Below, piece by piece: positions 42,432 through 50,177 of a stretch of DNA of 50,177 nucleotides; position 1 is the first letter of the stretch, and each line of letters opens with the position of its first letter. The notes below the pieces were generated by a model that saw only the letters and a program-made list of their open reading frames with translations, was not told the DNA's origin and made no database searches. The DNA comes from Geobacillus icigianus (GTDB taxonomy: Bacteria > Bacillota > Bacilli > Bacillales > Anoxybacillaceae), in contig NZ_JPYA01000010.1 of assembly GCF_000750005.1 (NCBI RefSeq), positions 1 through 50,177 of the forward strand, read 5' to 3'. Made by a program: the position numbers and the translations under genes.

Positions 42432-43574
42432 GTGAAAATTGTCATTGCTCCTGATTCATTTAAGGAAAGTCTTTCGGCGCTCGAAGTCGCTGAGGCGGTG
42501 GAGCGCGGGTTTCGCGCCGTGTTTCCGGAAGCGGACTATGTGAAAGTGCCGATGGCCGATGGCGGGGAAGGAACCGTACAATCGTTGGTTGACGCAACGA
42601 ATGGCCGCTTGATAAACGTCGAAGTGACAGGACCGTTAGGCGACCCTGTGCCAGCGTTTTTCGGCTTGCTTGGCGACGGAAAGACAGCGGTGATTGAAAT
42701 GGCGGCTGCCTCGGGACTCCACCTTGTTCCGCGCCATCGCCGCAATCCGCTGCTGACGACGACGCGCGGAACAGGGGAATTACTTCGTGCGGCGCTCGAT
42801 GCCGGGGCGACTCGCTTGGTGATCGGCATTGGCGGCAGTGCGACGAACGATGGGGGAGCGGGCATGGTGCAAGCGCTAGGTGGACGGCTGTTGGATCGCG
42901 ACGGCCGCGACATTGGTCCGGGAGGAGGCGCTTTGGCCGATCTATATGCGATTGACCTTTCTGGGCTGGATCCACGCCTTGAACACGTTTGCATTGAGGT
43001 TGCTTGTGACGTCGAGAATCCGCTTACGGGGCCGAACGGCGCGTCCGTCATCTTTGGCCCGCAAAAAGGGGCGACGCCCGACATGGTCGCCGTTCTCGAC
43101 CGGAATTTGGCGCATTATGCGGATGTCGTCGAGCGCGAACTCGGGAGGCGGGTCGGCGACATCCCGGGCGCTGGTGCGGCGGGTGGCTTAGGAGCGGGAT
43201 TGCTGGCGTTTCTAAAGGCGCGGTTGAGGCGCGGCGTCGATATTGTGATCGAAGCCGTCCAACTAGCAGAACGCGTCAAAGACGCTGATTTGGTGATCAC
43301 GGGCGAGGGACGGATCGATGGACAGACGGTTTTCGGCAAAACGCCGATCGGTGTCGCGAAAACAGCGAAACGGTTTGGCGTCCCAGTCATCGGCATTGCC
43401 GGGTCATTGGGGGAAGACAGTCATGTCGTGTTGGATCACGGCATTGACGCATTGTTTACGATTGTTCCTGGCGTCGTGCTGCTTGACAAGGCGCTGGAGC
43501 AGGCGGAGCAGTATGTGGTGCAGACGGCGCGACACATCGCTGCGGTGTATCGTCTTGGCCAAAGCAGAGGATGA
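42432..43574 (+). CDS. glxK: Glycerate kinase (GlxK/GarK family)
   Basis: 380-residue type I glycerate kinase, ATP-dependent, feeding glycerate into glycolysis as a phosphoglycerate. Family segments are IAPDSFKESLSALEVAEAVERG, MADGGEGTV, GGSATNDGGAGMVQALGGRLLD and ITGEGRIDGQTVFGKTPIGVAK. The start is GTG 42432 with GGAGGGG 6 nt upstream; an ATG ten codons earlier overlaps that site. The gene is single, followed by a repeat-rich stretch. The 2- or 3-phosphate product cannot be told from sequence here. Confidence 0.93.
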   Translation: MKIVIAPDSFKESLSALEVAEAVERGFRAVFPEADYVKVPMADGGEGTVQSLVDATNGRLINVEVTGPLGDPVPAFFGLLGDGKTAVIEMAAASGLHLVPRHRRNPLLTTTRGTGELLRAALDAGATRLVIGIGGSATNDGGAGMVQALGGRLLDRDGRDIGPGGGALADLYAIDLSGLDPRLEHVCIEVACDVENPLTGPNGASVIFGPQKGATPDMVAVLDRNLAHYADVVERELGRRVGDIPGAGAAGGLGAGLLAFLKARLRRGVDIVIEAVQLAERVKDADLVITGEGRIDGQTVFGKTPIGVAKTAKRFGVPVIGIAGSLGEDSHVVLDHGIDALFTIVPGVVLLDKALEQAEQYVVQTARHIAAVYRLGQSRG

Positions 43575-43642
43575 GGACTAGGGAAAAAGAAAGCAGGCAG
43601 AGCGTCCCGGTCGCATCCAAGAGTCAACAATCAAGTGAGGAC

Positions 43643-43781
43643 TAGAAAGTTGATGATCTAATCCCGGATACGGCTTTACAATGTCATTTCTCAACGAGAA
43701 AAAACCTTGTTACATCGGTTCGGCTTTTCACGCCTTCTCCCATTGATGAAAGGCAGTATCCATTTTTCACCAGTATTCTAG
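43643..43781 (+). repeat. Dispersed ~135-bp repeat, copy G (subtype 1)
   Basis: It contains GGATACGGCTTTACAATGTC, TTTCTCAACGAGAAA and CCCATTGATGAAAGGCAGTA and ends TTTTTCACCAGTATTCTAGG, close to copies A and B. A ~20-bp sequence, CTAGGGAAAAAGAAAGCAGG (43578-43598), recurs at its right edge as CTAGGAAAAAGAAAGCAGGC (43778-43797), exactly 200 bp apart. The right copy is part of the manA terminator. Confidence 0.85.
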
Positions 43782-43824
43782 GAAAAAGAAAGCAGGCGCC
43801 CGTGCGAAACGACGGAGCGCCTGT
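43780..43824 (-). terminator. manA terminator
   Basis: On the minus strand a CAGGCGC/GCGCCTG stem, extended inside by a CCGT/ACGG pairing, is followed by TTTCTTTTTCC. It lies about 50 bp past the manA stop codon. Confidence 0.75.
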
Positions 43825-43872
43825 TCCTTATCCAGCAGAGAGATCGTGCTAGGCGCGGCGAGCACGGCCCGT

Positions 43873-44835
43873 TTATTTGCCTGCCCGCGGCCATGAGGCG
43901 ATCGCCTCGAGTGTCCCTTGGATCGTGAAGCGGCCAAATTGGTGCGGTAAAATCAAATGGTCCCCGTGGTGAAGCGGATAAGCGCGCCCATTGTGGATGA
44001 GTTCGCCTTCGCCCCGGAGGATGCTGACGATGAGAAACGGCTTTGTCTGCGCTGACGTGAACGTGTCATGGATGTTCCATTTTTGGACGCCAAAGTAATC
44101 CCCCTCCACGAAGGTCGTCACCGTTGCCCCCGGAAACTCGGCGACATAGGGGCGAACATCGGCGTCGCGGTGCGGAACCGTGGTGACGTCCAGCGCTTTT
44201 TCCAGATGGAGTTCGCGTTTCCGTCCTTGGCTGTCGACGCGGTCGTAGTCATAGACGCGGTACGTTGTGTCGGAGCTTTGTTGCGTCTCGAGAACGAGCG
44301 TTCCTTCGCAGAGCGCATGGATCGTGCCGCTCGGGACATAGAAAAAGTCACCGGGCTGAATGGGCACTTTCCGGAGCAGGCGGTCCCACTCCCCCGCCTC
44401 CATCATGGCGCGCAGCTGTTCCTTCGTTTCCGCATAATGGCCGTAAATCAACTCGGCCCCCGGCTTGCAGTCAATGATGTACCAGCACTCCGTTTTGCCG
44501 AGTTCCCCGCCCTCATGTGTCTTCGCGTAGTCGTCATCCGGGTGAACTTGCACTGATAAATCAGCGTTCGCATCCAAAATTTTTGTCAATAGCGGAAAAC
44601 GGTCCGATGGAAAATGGCCGAACAAGTCGCGGCGTTCCTCCCAAAGTTGTCCCAGTGTGATTCCGGCAAACGATCCCCGGGCGATTTTGGTCTGGCCATG
44701 CGGATGAGCCGATACCGCCCAACATTCCCCCGTTTGCGCGGATGGAATCTCATATCCGAATCGTTCGGCCAACTTTGTGCCGCCCCAAATCCGTTCTTGG
44801 AATACAGGAGTGAGAAAAATCGGTTCAAAATCCAT
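43873..44835 (-). CDS. manA: Mannose-6-phosphate isomerase, class I
   Basis: 320-residue short-type Zn-dependent isomerase interconverting mannose-6-phosphate and fructose-6-phosphate. The cupin metal-site segment is LSVQVHPDDDYAKTHEGGELGKTECWYI, with FYVPSGTIHALCEGTLVLETQQSSDTTYRVYDYDR later supplying another His. It begins MDFEPIFLTPVFQERIWGG, as in Bacillus ManA. GGGAGGGATG precedes the ATG. It lies 141 bp downstream of the FAD/Rieske gene on the same strand. Confidence 0.95.
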   Translation of the reverse strand: MDFEPIFLTPVFQERIWGGTKLAERFGYEIPSAQTGECWAVSAHPHGQTKIARGSFAGITLGQLWEERRDLFGHFPSDRFPLLTKILDANADLSVQVHPDDDYAKTHEGGELGKTECWYIIDCKPGAELIYGHYAETKEQLRAMMEAGEWDRLLRKVPIQPGDFFYVPSGTIHALCEGTLVLETQQSSDTTYRVYDYDRVDSQGRKRELHLEKALDVTTVPHRDADVRPYVAEFPGATVTTFVEGDYFGVQKWNIHDTFTSAQTKPFLIVSILRGEGELIHNGRAYPLHHGDHLILPHQFGRFTIQGTLEAIASWPRAGK

Positions 44836-44976
44836 GCGTCATCCCTCCCGAAAACGTCATGCCGATGCCGTCCTTTATCCATTTTTATCTTACCATGAAT
44901 GGCGCCAGCAGCAAATGAAAACGGTAAGCTCGTTGGACTGCAGGGCATGCGTGAATCGGGATCGGCTTTCCATTCG

Positions 44977-46500
44977 TCATGTCGCGTCCCATTCGATGCG
45001 GCGCAGCGGGCGCGTTGCCGGACCTTCGATGACGGCGCCATCGACCGAGAAGCGTGAACCGTGACATGGGCAGTCCCAAGTTCGATCTCCGCCGTTCCAC
45101 TCCAATTCGCAGCCCATATGGGTGCATGTCGTATCGACGACATGGAGCATTCCTGCCTCGTCTTTGTAGGCGCCAGCTCGTTTTCCGTTGACCGCGACAA
45201 CGGCCCCTTCGCCGCGCGCCAAATCTTGCGGCCGGCGGCTGACTGGCTCCATTTTCCCAGCCAACAAGTGTTTGGCGACATCTAAATTGGTGGTGAAAAA
45301 TTGTTTCACACTCGGGTCGGCGTAAAAACGCGATGGGGAATACAAATCGCGATACCGGTTTTCGCGGCCGAGAATGAGATCGGACAGCAGCTGTCCGGCG
45401 GCGGTGCCGTTTGCCATTCCCCATTTTCGATATCCTGTCGCGACATAAATCGTCGGTGTGTCCGCTGTCATCGGGCCGATATACGGCACTTTATCGAGTG
45501 TCGTCAAGTCTTGGGCTGACCAGCGATAACGGATGTCCTTCACCGTAAACAGCTGAGAAGCGAATGAGGACAGCGCCTCGTAATGATGCATTGTCGGTAC
45601 ACCTTGGCCGGTTTTATGGTTCTCGCCCCCGATCAAAATCAGCGTCTCACCGTTGGCGGCAGCGGAACGAATGGAGCGCTTCGGATCGTCGGCGCTTAAG
45701 TACATCCCGCCCGGATACGGCTCGGCGACCGTGACTCCCAATACGTATGAACGTTCGGCGTACATGCGCGAAAAGTAAAATCCCCCATCGTAAAACGGAA
45801 AGTGGGAGCAAATAGCGACATGGTCGCACGCAATCCGCCGCTTGTTTCGGGTGATGACAGCCAACCGCTTCCCTTGTTCGATGTCTGCAGCGGGCGTATG
45901 TTCATAAATGGCGCCACCGGCGTTGACGATGACTTCAACAAGCTTGAGTAAATACGTAAGCGGATGGAACTGCGCCTGTTTTTTCATTACGACCGCCGCT
46001 GTCGCTGGCAGCGGCAGAGGAATCGAATCGACAAACGCGCCCTCAATGCCGAGCCGTTCGTACGCCTCCCACTCTTTCACAAGTTTGGGTAAAGAGGAGG
46101 AGGACGTTGTATAGACGTAGGCATCTTGTTCGCCAAAATCGCAATCGATTTCCCGGCTTTCGACGGTAAGGCGGATGAAGCGGAGCGCATCCATGCAAGC
46201 GTCGTAATAAAGGCGCGCTTTTTCCGCGCCAAAGTGACTGATCAGTTCATCGTAAATAAGATCGTGTTGAGCGGTGATTTTTGCCGTCGTATGGCCCGTT
46301 GTTCCGTTGAGCAATCGATCGGCCTCGACAAGAGCGACACGGACTCCTTGCGTGGCGAGCAAATAAGCGGTCGTAATTCCGGAAATGCCGCCGCCGATCA
46401 CCGCAACATCAACGGAAATGTCTTCGTCAAGCGTTGAAAACGACGGAAGCGGAACGGAATCGCGCCAGTATGGTTCCACAGCTGAAGGAAGAGATGACAT
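44977..46500 (-). CDS. FAD-dependent oxidoreductase with C-terminal Rieske [2Fe-2S] domain
   Basis: 507-residue fusion of an N-terminal DAO-type FAD domain and a C-terminal Rieske domain. The FAD fold starts DVAVIGGGISGITTAYLL (about 31-48), followed by VEADRLLNGTTGHTTAKIT; a later segment is TPTIYVATGYRKWGMANGTAAG. The Rieske ligands are C-x-H in CTHMGCELEW and C-x-x-H in CPCHGSRFSVDG (about 440-490). It is probably cytosolic, as there is no signal peptide. Similar proteins are common in Bacillaceae and of unknown substrate. AAGGAGG precedes the ATG. Confidence 0.92.
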   Translation of the reverse strand: MSSLPSAVEPYWRDSVPLPSFSTLDEDISVDVAVIGGGISGITTAYLLATQGVRVALVEADRLLNGTTGHTTAKITAQHDLIYDELISHFGAEKARLYYDACMDALRFIRLTVESREIDCDFGEQDAYVYTTSSSSLPKLVKEWEAYERLGIEGAFVDSIPLPLPATAAVVMKKQAQFHPLTYLLKLVEVIVNAGGAIYEHTPAADIEQGKRLAVITRNKRRIACDHVAICSHFPFYDGGFYFSRMYAERSYVLGVTVAEPYPGGMYLSADDPKRSIRSAAANGETLILIGGENHKTGQGVPTMHHYEALSSFASQLFTVKDIRYRWSAQDLTTLDKVPYIGPMTADTPTIYVATGYRKWGMANGTAAGQLLSDLILGRENRYRDLYSPSRFYADPSVKQFFTTNLDVAKHLLAGKMEPVSRRPQDLARGEGAVVAVNGKRAGAYKDEAGMLHVVDTTCTHMGCELEWNGGDRTWDCPCHGSRFSVDGAVIEGPATRPLRRIEWDAT

Positions 46501-46686
46501 GGATGAAACCTCCTTGACTGTCCACAGTCTCGTTTTTGGTAGTTTGCTCTCGGTTATGGCGCGTTATTCCACCTATCCACACCCGTTTCTTTTTTCGCAA
46601 CCGTCCGCAACGGTGGGAAAAGATGATACAATAGAAAGAAAAGAGAAAAAAGATTTTGCGAAAATAATGTTAAAGGAAGATCAGAA

Positions 46687-48087
46687 GTGAATAAATATAC
46701 AAACCCGTTTCATGATCGCGCCCATTCATGGGCCGACAGTCTGATTTTGGAACATTACAGCGTAAGCGAGCTCAACTTTGAGACCGTCAATCACTATCGG
46801 GAGCGGTTTGCGCGGGTGAAGCCCGACCATCCGTGGAACGGCCTCGAGACAAAAGAATTTTTATACAAAATCGGAGCGTGGGGCAAACTGCGCGACAGCA
46901 GCAAAGAAGGGTTGACCCTCGCCGGATTGTTGATGTTCAGTGAAGAGCGGATCATCACCGAGGTGCTCCCGCAGTACTTTTTGGAGTATCGGGAGCATGC
47001 GGAGCGGGCGGAAGCCGGTTGGACGAAGCGCTTCACCTCGCAGGACGGAACGTGGTCGGGAAACGTCTACGATTTTTATTTTCGCGTGCTCGCTGAAGCG
47101 GAGCGCCACGTTTGGTCAGAAGAAGGGCGGATGGTGCTGCGGGAGGCGTTGGTCAACGCGCTTGTCCATGCGGATTATGGGGAGGAAGGCGGCATCATCG
47201 TAGAGAAGGACGGCGCTTCGTTTCGCTTTGCTAATCCCGGGCGGTTTCGCATTCCGATTGAGGCGGCGATGGCTGGGCAAATGAGCAACTTGCGCAACCC
47301 GAATATTTTTAAAATGTTTTTGCTGATCGACGTGTGCAAACGGGCCGGCTCCGGTTTGAAACGGATGAGTGACGGCTGCGGACGGACGCTCGCCGCTCCG
47401 GTCGATATTTCGCAACAAACCGCTCCCGACCGGACGATCGTGACACTATGCTTGTTGCCGTTTCCAGAAGAAACGAGCGCCACAATTGAAACAGGGATAG
47501 ACGAAGTTGTGCAACAGATCGAACAAGAATGGATGGAATCAGGCGAGTTGGCTCGCGATGAAAACTTCGTAAATAACACTCCCAACTCCGTAACTAAACC
47601 GTTCAACTTCGTAAATAACGAACTAAACTACGTAAATAGCGGACCTAACTTCGTAAGCAAGGCCGGAAACTCCGTAAATAGCGATACCGACTCCATGAAT
47701 ATCTCGCCCAACTCCGTAACTAAACCGCCCAACTCCGTAAACAGCGCGCTCGACTTCGTAAGTAACGAAATCGGCATCGGCGGTACGAATGAAGAAGAAG
47801 AGGCGGTTGATGAACGGTTGTGGAAGATGGCGGAATTGGCGCGGCGAAAAAAGCGGCTCGCCCCAGCGGTGATGGAGGAATTGATCGTTCGTTTATGCCA
47901 TGAACGGCCGCTTCGTTTAAAAGAACTGGCGGCGCTGTTGGAGCGAACGCCGGACGGGCTGCGCAACAACTACTTAGGGAAACTATTAGAGGAAGGAAAA
48001 ATTCGTCTCCAATATCCGGATCAGCCCAATCACCCGCGTCAGGCGTACATCGGAGCCGACAAGAAGCAACTTGGTCGGCATGAATGA
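46687..48087 (+). CDS. ATP-binding regulator (COG2865-like) lacking the N-terminal AlbA domain
   Basis: 466-residue protein related to predicted regulators that join an AlbA_2 (Schlafen-like) domain, a GHKL-type ATPase and a winged helix. Here the AlbA_2 part is missing: the protein opens with the middle segment (FHDRAHSWADSLI, NHYRERFARVKPDHPW). The ATPase has LREALVNALVHADY (151-164), FANPG (181-185) and GSGLKRM (221-227). Residues 293-362 are ten 7-residue repeats, then a winged helix (about 375-455; ERPLRLKELAALLERTPDGL). The GTG start has AAGGA 9 nt upstream, and no upstream frame supplies the missing domain. Function unknown; regulation or phage defence are possibilities for the family. 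Confidence 0.75.
   Translation: MNKYTNPFHDRAHSWADSLILEHYSVSELNFETVNHYRERFARVKPDHPWNGLETKEFLYKIGAWGKLRDSSKEGLTLAGLLMFSEERIITEVLPQYFLEYREHAERAEAGWTKRFTSQDGTWSGNVYDFYFRVLAEAERHVWSEEGRMVLREALVNALVHADYGEEGGIIVEKDGASFRFANPGRFRIPIEAAMAGQMSNLRNPNIFKMFLLIDVCKRAGSGLKRMSDGCGRTLAAPVDISQQTAPDRTIVTLCLLPFPEETSATIETGIDEVVQQIEQEWMESGELARDENFVNNTPNSVTKPFNFVNNELNYVNSGPNFVSKAGNSVNSDTDSMNISPNSVTKPPNSVNSALDFVSNEIGIGGTNEEEEAVDERLWKMAELARRKKRLAPAVMEELIVRLCHERPLRLKELAALLERTPDGLRNNYLGKLLEEGKIRLQYPDQPNHPRQAYIGADKKQLGRHE
47563..47772 (+). repeat. Ten in-frame 21-bp tandem repeats
   Basis: Ten uninterrupted 21-bp units inside the ATP-binding regulator gene. Consensus is AAC TYC GTA ARY ARC plus six variable bases, encoding N-(F/S/Y)-V-(N/S/T)-(N/K/S)-x-x. 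Units read NFVNNTP, NSVTKPF, NFVNNEL, NYVNSGP, NFVSKAG, NSVNSDT, DSMNISP, NSVTKPP, NSVNSAL, DFVSNEI. They form a polar linker between the ATPase and the winged helix. Units 2 and 8 are nearly identical in DNA, which suggests recent duplication. Confidence 0.95.
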
Positions 48088-48249
48088 GGAAACTGGACCG
48101 ATGCGCCGGAAGAAGGTTGAAAATCGGATCGGTCGGTGAACGATTGGAAAGGAACGAAAAAGCCGACAAGTGCCGCCGGTGGCAACAACTCATCGTCTTG
48201 GAAACGAAAGCGTCGATCGCGCAAACGAAGTGTAAGAAAAGCGAAAAGG

Positions 48250-48286
48250 AGAGGGTGTCCCAAAAGGATCGGGATACCCTCTTTCG
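48250..48286 (+). terminator. Terminator after the ATP-binding regulator
   Basis: 12-bp stem AGAGGGTGTCCC/GGGATACCCTCT (one G-T pair) with a 9-nt loop, followed by TTTCGTT. It lies 160 bp after the stop codon. Its left arm, GAGGGTGTCCCAAAAG, also resembles insertion-sequence terminal repeats, but no partner end or transposase is present. Confidence 0.7.
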
Positions 48287-48569
48287 TTCCTATATACGTG
48301 CTGACTGCTTCTGTTGCACGACATGTTGTGTCTATCGTGAAAATACCTGCCATTCGAACATCGGCAAAGGGATTTTTCATCCTTCTGATTGGTGACGAAA
48401 TTGTTTCATCAAGGAAGTTATCTTGAAGACAGTCAACCTTTTGGACCAAGCTTTCCTCTCATTGCTAATATACAGCGGCTGCTGCACGGCATGTGGTGAC
48501 TATTTTGAGAACAGTCAACCGTTTTGGTCAGTCTCGTTTTTCTGAATGATGCCGGCGAAACGGTCGGCG
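48286..48569. other. Gene-free stretch with duplicated motifs
   Basis: No gene is visible between the terminator and the permease stop codon. Two motifs occur twice in the same order. The first (TGTTGCACGACATGTTGTGT at 48312-48331; CTGCTGCACGGCATGTGGTG at 48479-48498) continues into CTAT-TGA-AA similarity. The second is TTGAAGACAGTCAACC (48423-48438) and TTGAGAACAGTCAACC (48505-48520). The stretch looks like a tandem duplication in which the first copy carries about 80 extra bases. It may be debris of an insertion sequence. Confidence 0.5.
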
Positions 48570-50009
48570 CTACGATCTCCGTCTGTCCAAGGAGGCCGTT
48601 TGAGGGGGCGTTTCGTTTTTCAGCCGGCTTGTTTTTTCGGATTCACGGCTGTGCTGACGACGATGCATGCCTTTTGCGAAATATACTGCTGTCAAGAGAA
48701 GGAGCCAGGCCGGACCAACCAATAAAGCGATGCGTGTATCCGGGAAGTATGCCATCAAGGCGACCACCGCGAGCAAAAAGGCCAACGAGATGTACGAGCT
48801 GTACGGATAAAACGGCAGCTTGAACGCGAGCCGCTTCACTTGTTCGGCGTTGAGCTGCTTGCGGAACTTCAGCTGCGACAGCAAAATCATCGCCCACGTC
48901 CAAATCGCGCCAAATGTCGCCACGCTTGTCACCCATTGAAACACTTTTTCCGATACATAGTTCAAGTAAACGCCGACCAGCATCGCCACGGCGGTGACAA
49001 TCAAGGCAACGCCGGGAATGCCGCGGCTCGTTAGGCGGCCAAACGCCTGTGGGGCCTCTTGTTGTTCGGCGAGGTTAAACAGCATTCGGCTCGTGCTGAA
49101 AATGCCGCTGTTGCACGACGACAGGGCGGCCGTTAGGACGACAAAGTTAATGATGCCAGCCGCGGCGTGAATGCCGATTTTTTCAAATGTCAGCACAAAC
49201 GGGCTCCCTTTTTCGCCGATTTCGTTCCAAGGATAAATGGACATGATGACAAACAGGGCGCCGACATAGAAGATCAAGATGCGCCAAAAAACGCTGTTGA
49301 TCGCTTTGGTCAATGATTTTTGCGGGTTTTTGACTTCGCCGGCGGTGACGCCGATCATTTCGATGCCTAGATAGGCGAACATCACCATTTGTAGTGACAT
49401 CAAAACGCCGCTGATTCCATGCGGGAAAAAGCCGCCATGTTTCCAAAGGTTGCTGATGCCGGTGGCAACGCCCCCGTTGCCGATACCAAAAGCAATCATG
49501 CCAAAACCAATGACAATCATGGCAACGATCGTGACAATTTTGATGAAAGCAAACCAAAACTCAAACTCCCCGTAGGCTTTGACAGCAAGAAAGTTGACCA
49601 ATGTCATGACCATTAATGCCGCCAGCGCCCACACCCAGCGCGGCGTGTCTGGAAACCAAAATTGCATGTAAATGCCGACGGCAGTGATTTCCGCAATGCA
49701 CGTAACGACCCATAAAAACCAATAATTCCAGCCGGTCAAGTAGCCGGCCAGCGGGCCTAAATATTGGTAAGCGTAGCGGCTGAATGAGCCGGCGACCGGA
49801 TGGTCAACGGCCATTTCCCCTAGCGCGCGCATAATGAAAAACATGACGACACCGCTTAGCGCATAAGCGAGTAAAACCCCTGGGCCCGCCATTTCAATCG
49901 CCGAGGCCGAGCCAAGGAACAGGCCGACGCCGATGGCGGCGCCGAGCGACATCAGTGAGATATGCCGTTCTTCCAATCCGCGATGCAATTGCGGCTGTTT
50001 TTGTTCCAT
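48570..50009 (-). CDS. Amino-acid permease, APC family (ProY-like)
   Basis: 479-residue APC-superfamily transporter with 12 predicted membrane helices. It reads close to the enteric ProY/AroP/GabP group: SLGAAIGVGLFLGSASAIEMAGPGVLLAYALSG, MRALGEMAVDHPVAGSFSRYA, YLGPLAGYLTGWNYW and the MVMFAYLGIEMIGVTAGE segment that helps bind substrate. Substrate is probably a neutral amino acid, perhaps proline, but is not determined by sequence. The charged C-terminal tail (HRRQHSRESEKTSRLKN) is cytoplasmic. AAGGAGGG precedes the ATG. An AT-rich control region lies upstream. Confidence 0.92.
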   Translation of the reverse strand: MEQKQPQLHRGLEERHISLMSLGAAIGVGLFLGSASAIEMAGPGVLLAYALSGVVMFFIMRALGEMAVDHPVAGSFSRYAYQYLGPLAGYLTGWNYWFLWVVTCIAEITAVGIYMQFWFPDTPRWVWALAALMVMTLVNFLAVKAYGEFEFWFAFIKIVTIVAMIVIGFGMIAFGIGNGGVATGISNLWKHGGFFPHGISGVLMSLQMVMFAYLGIEMIGVTAGEVKNPQKSLTKAINSVFWRILIFYVGALFVIMSIYPWNEIGEKGSPFVLTFEKIGIHAAAGIINFVVLTAALSSCNSGIFSTSRMLFNLAEQQEAPQAFGRLTSRGIPGVALIVTAVAMLVGVYLNYVSEKVFQWVTSVATFGAIWTWAMILLSQLKFRKQLNAEQVKRLAFKLPFYPYSSYISLAFLLAVVALMAYFPDTRIALLVGPAWLLLLTAVYFAKGMHRRQHSRESEKTSRLKNETPPQTASLDRRRS

Positions 50010-50177
50010 TTCTTTTCCCTCCTTAAAACTAAGAATAGCAAAATCATTTTCTAAAAAATGATTATTAAAACGCTTACAATAAAATATTAATTGATATAAT
50101 AACTATTTGTAAACGGGCAATGGTTTCTAATTGATATTTAAAAAATAGTTTGAATAATATTTAAAAATAATGGAATT
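50010..50177 (-). promoter_or_regulatory. Permease control region with candidate cre and CodY sites
   Basis: Strongly AT-rich against a GC-rich genome. On the minus strand TGTAAGCGTTTTAA (50065-50078) matches the CcpA cre consensus with one mismatch. ATTTTTTAGAAAATG (50045-50059) matches 12 of 15 positions of the CodY box and lies in an inverted repeat AATCATTTT/AAAATGATT. Further out, TAATTGATAT occurs twice, and AACTATTT/AAATAGTT form an inverted pair. Carbon and nitrogen control of an amino-acid permease is biologically sensible, but the sites are by eye only. Confidence 0.45.

Noticed and set aside
46565..46585. CTATCCACA upstream of the ATP-binding regulator as a DnaA box cluster.
   Set aside because: It is a lone one-mismatch box without neighbours of good quality; likely chance.
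47563..47772. The regular 21-bp array as a CRISPR-like locus.
   Set aside because: Units are contiguous, have no spacers and are in frame inside a coding sequence.
48250..48282. GAGGGTGTCCCAAAAG as the terminal repeat of an insertion sequence.
   Set aside because: No matching outer end, target duplication or transposase frame was found; the sequence works as a normal terminator stem.

Overview
This window is the replication-origin region of a thermophilic Bacillaceae chromosome, most likely Geobacillus or a close relative. The gene order is the conserved Bacillus oriC order, the base composition is moderately GC-rich, and the proteins read as Bacillus orthologues. The sequence is printed in the opposite orientation to the usual dnaA-forward map. 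Genes left of about 10.7 kb are on the minus strand and genes right of 11.1 kb are mostly on the plus strand, so both replichores are co-oriented with replication away from oriC.

Left arm (1-10.7 kb, minus strand, read right to left): dnaA, dnaN, rlbA (yaaA), recF, gyrB, gyrA, an HD-GYP-type gene, then the promoters, leader and first ~220 nt of a 16S rRNA gene (the rrnO position of B. subtilis). The small remB (yaaB) gene that sits between recF and gyrB in B. subtilis is absent. The origin is bipartite. One DnaA-box cluster lies between dnaA and rpmH (10.8-11.08 kb). A second cluster, with an AT-rich stretch and a possible DnaA-trio, lies between dnaA and dnaN (9.22-9.36 kb).

Right arm (11.1-40.8 kb, plus strand): rpmH, rnpA, yidC, jag, mnmE, mnmG, rsmG, noc, soj, parB; then a DUF554 membrane protein, yyaC (minus), an MscS channel, a DUF951 protein and ychF; then rpsF-ssbA-rpsR, yybS, gdpP, rplI, dnaC (replicative helicase) and purA; then the walRKHIJ operon, htrA, a 49-residue CxxH/CxxC protein and rlmH. 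Two perfect parS sites lie inside parB and walK. Extra DnaA-box clusters sit upstream of mnmE and upstream of rlmH, matching two of the origin-proximal DnaA-box clusters known in B. subtilis.

Accessory end (40.9-50.2 kb): a membrane diguanylate cyclase, glycerate kinase, mannose-6-phosphate isomerase, an FAD/Rieske oxidoreductase, an ATP-binding regulator with a 10 x 21-bp in-frame repeat, a region of degenerate duplicated sequence, and a ProY-like amino-acid permease with candidate cre and CodY sites.

The most unusual content is intergenic. A family of about 135-bp elements with inverted ends (GGAGGnnGGTGA ... TCACCnnCCTCC) occurs seven times in three sequence subtypes. One group is a tandem trio and another is an inverted pair. 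Twice the element end supplies the stop codon of the neighbouring gene (gyrB, ychF). A second item is a ~240-bp structured insertion between ssbA and rpsR that resembles a transposase-less IS200/IS605 remnant with an omegaRNA-like 3' end.
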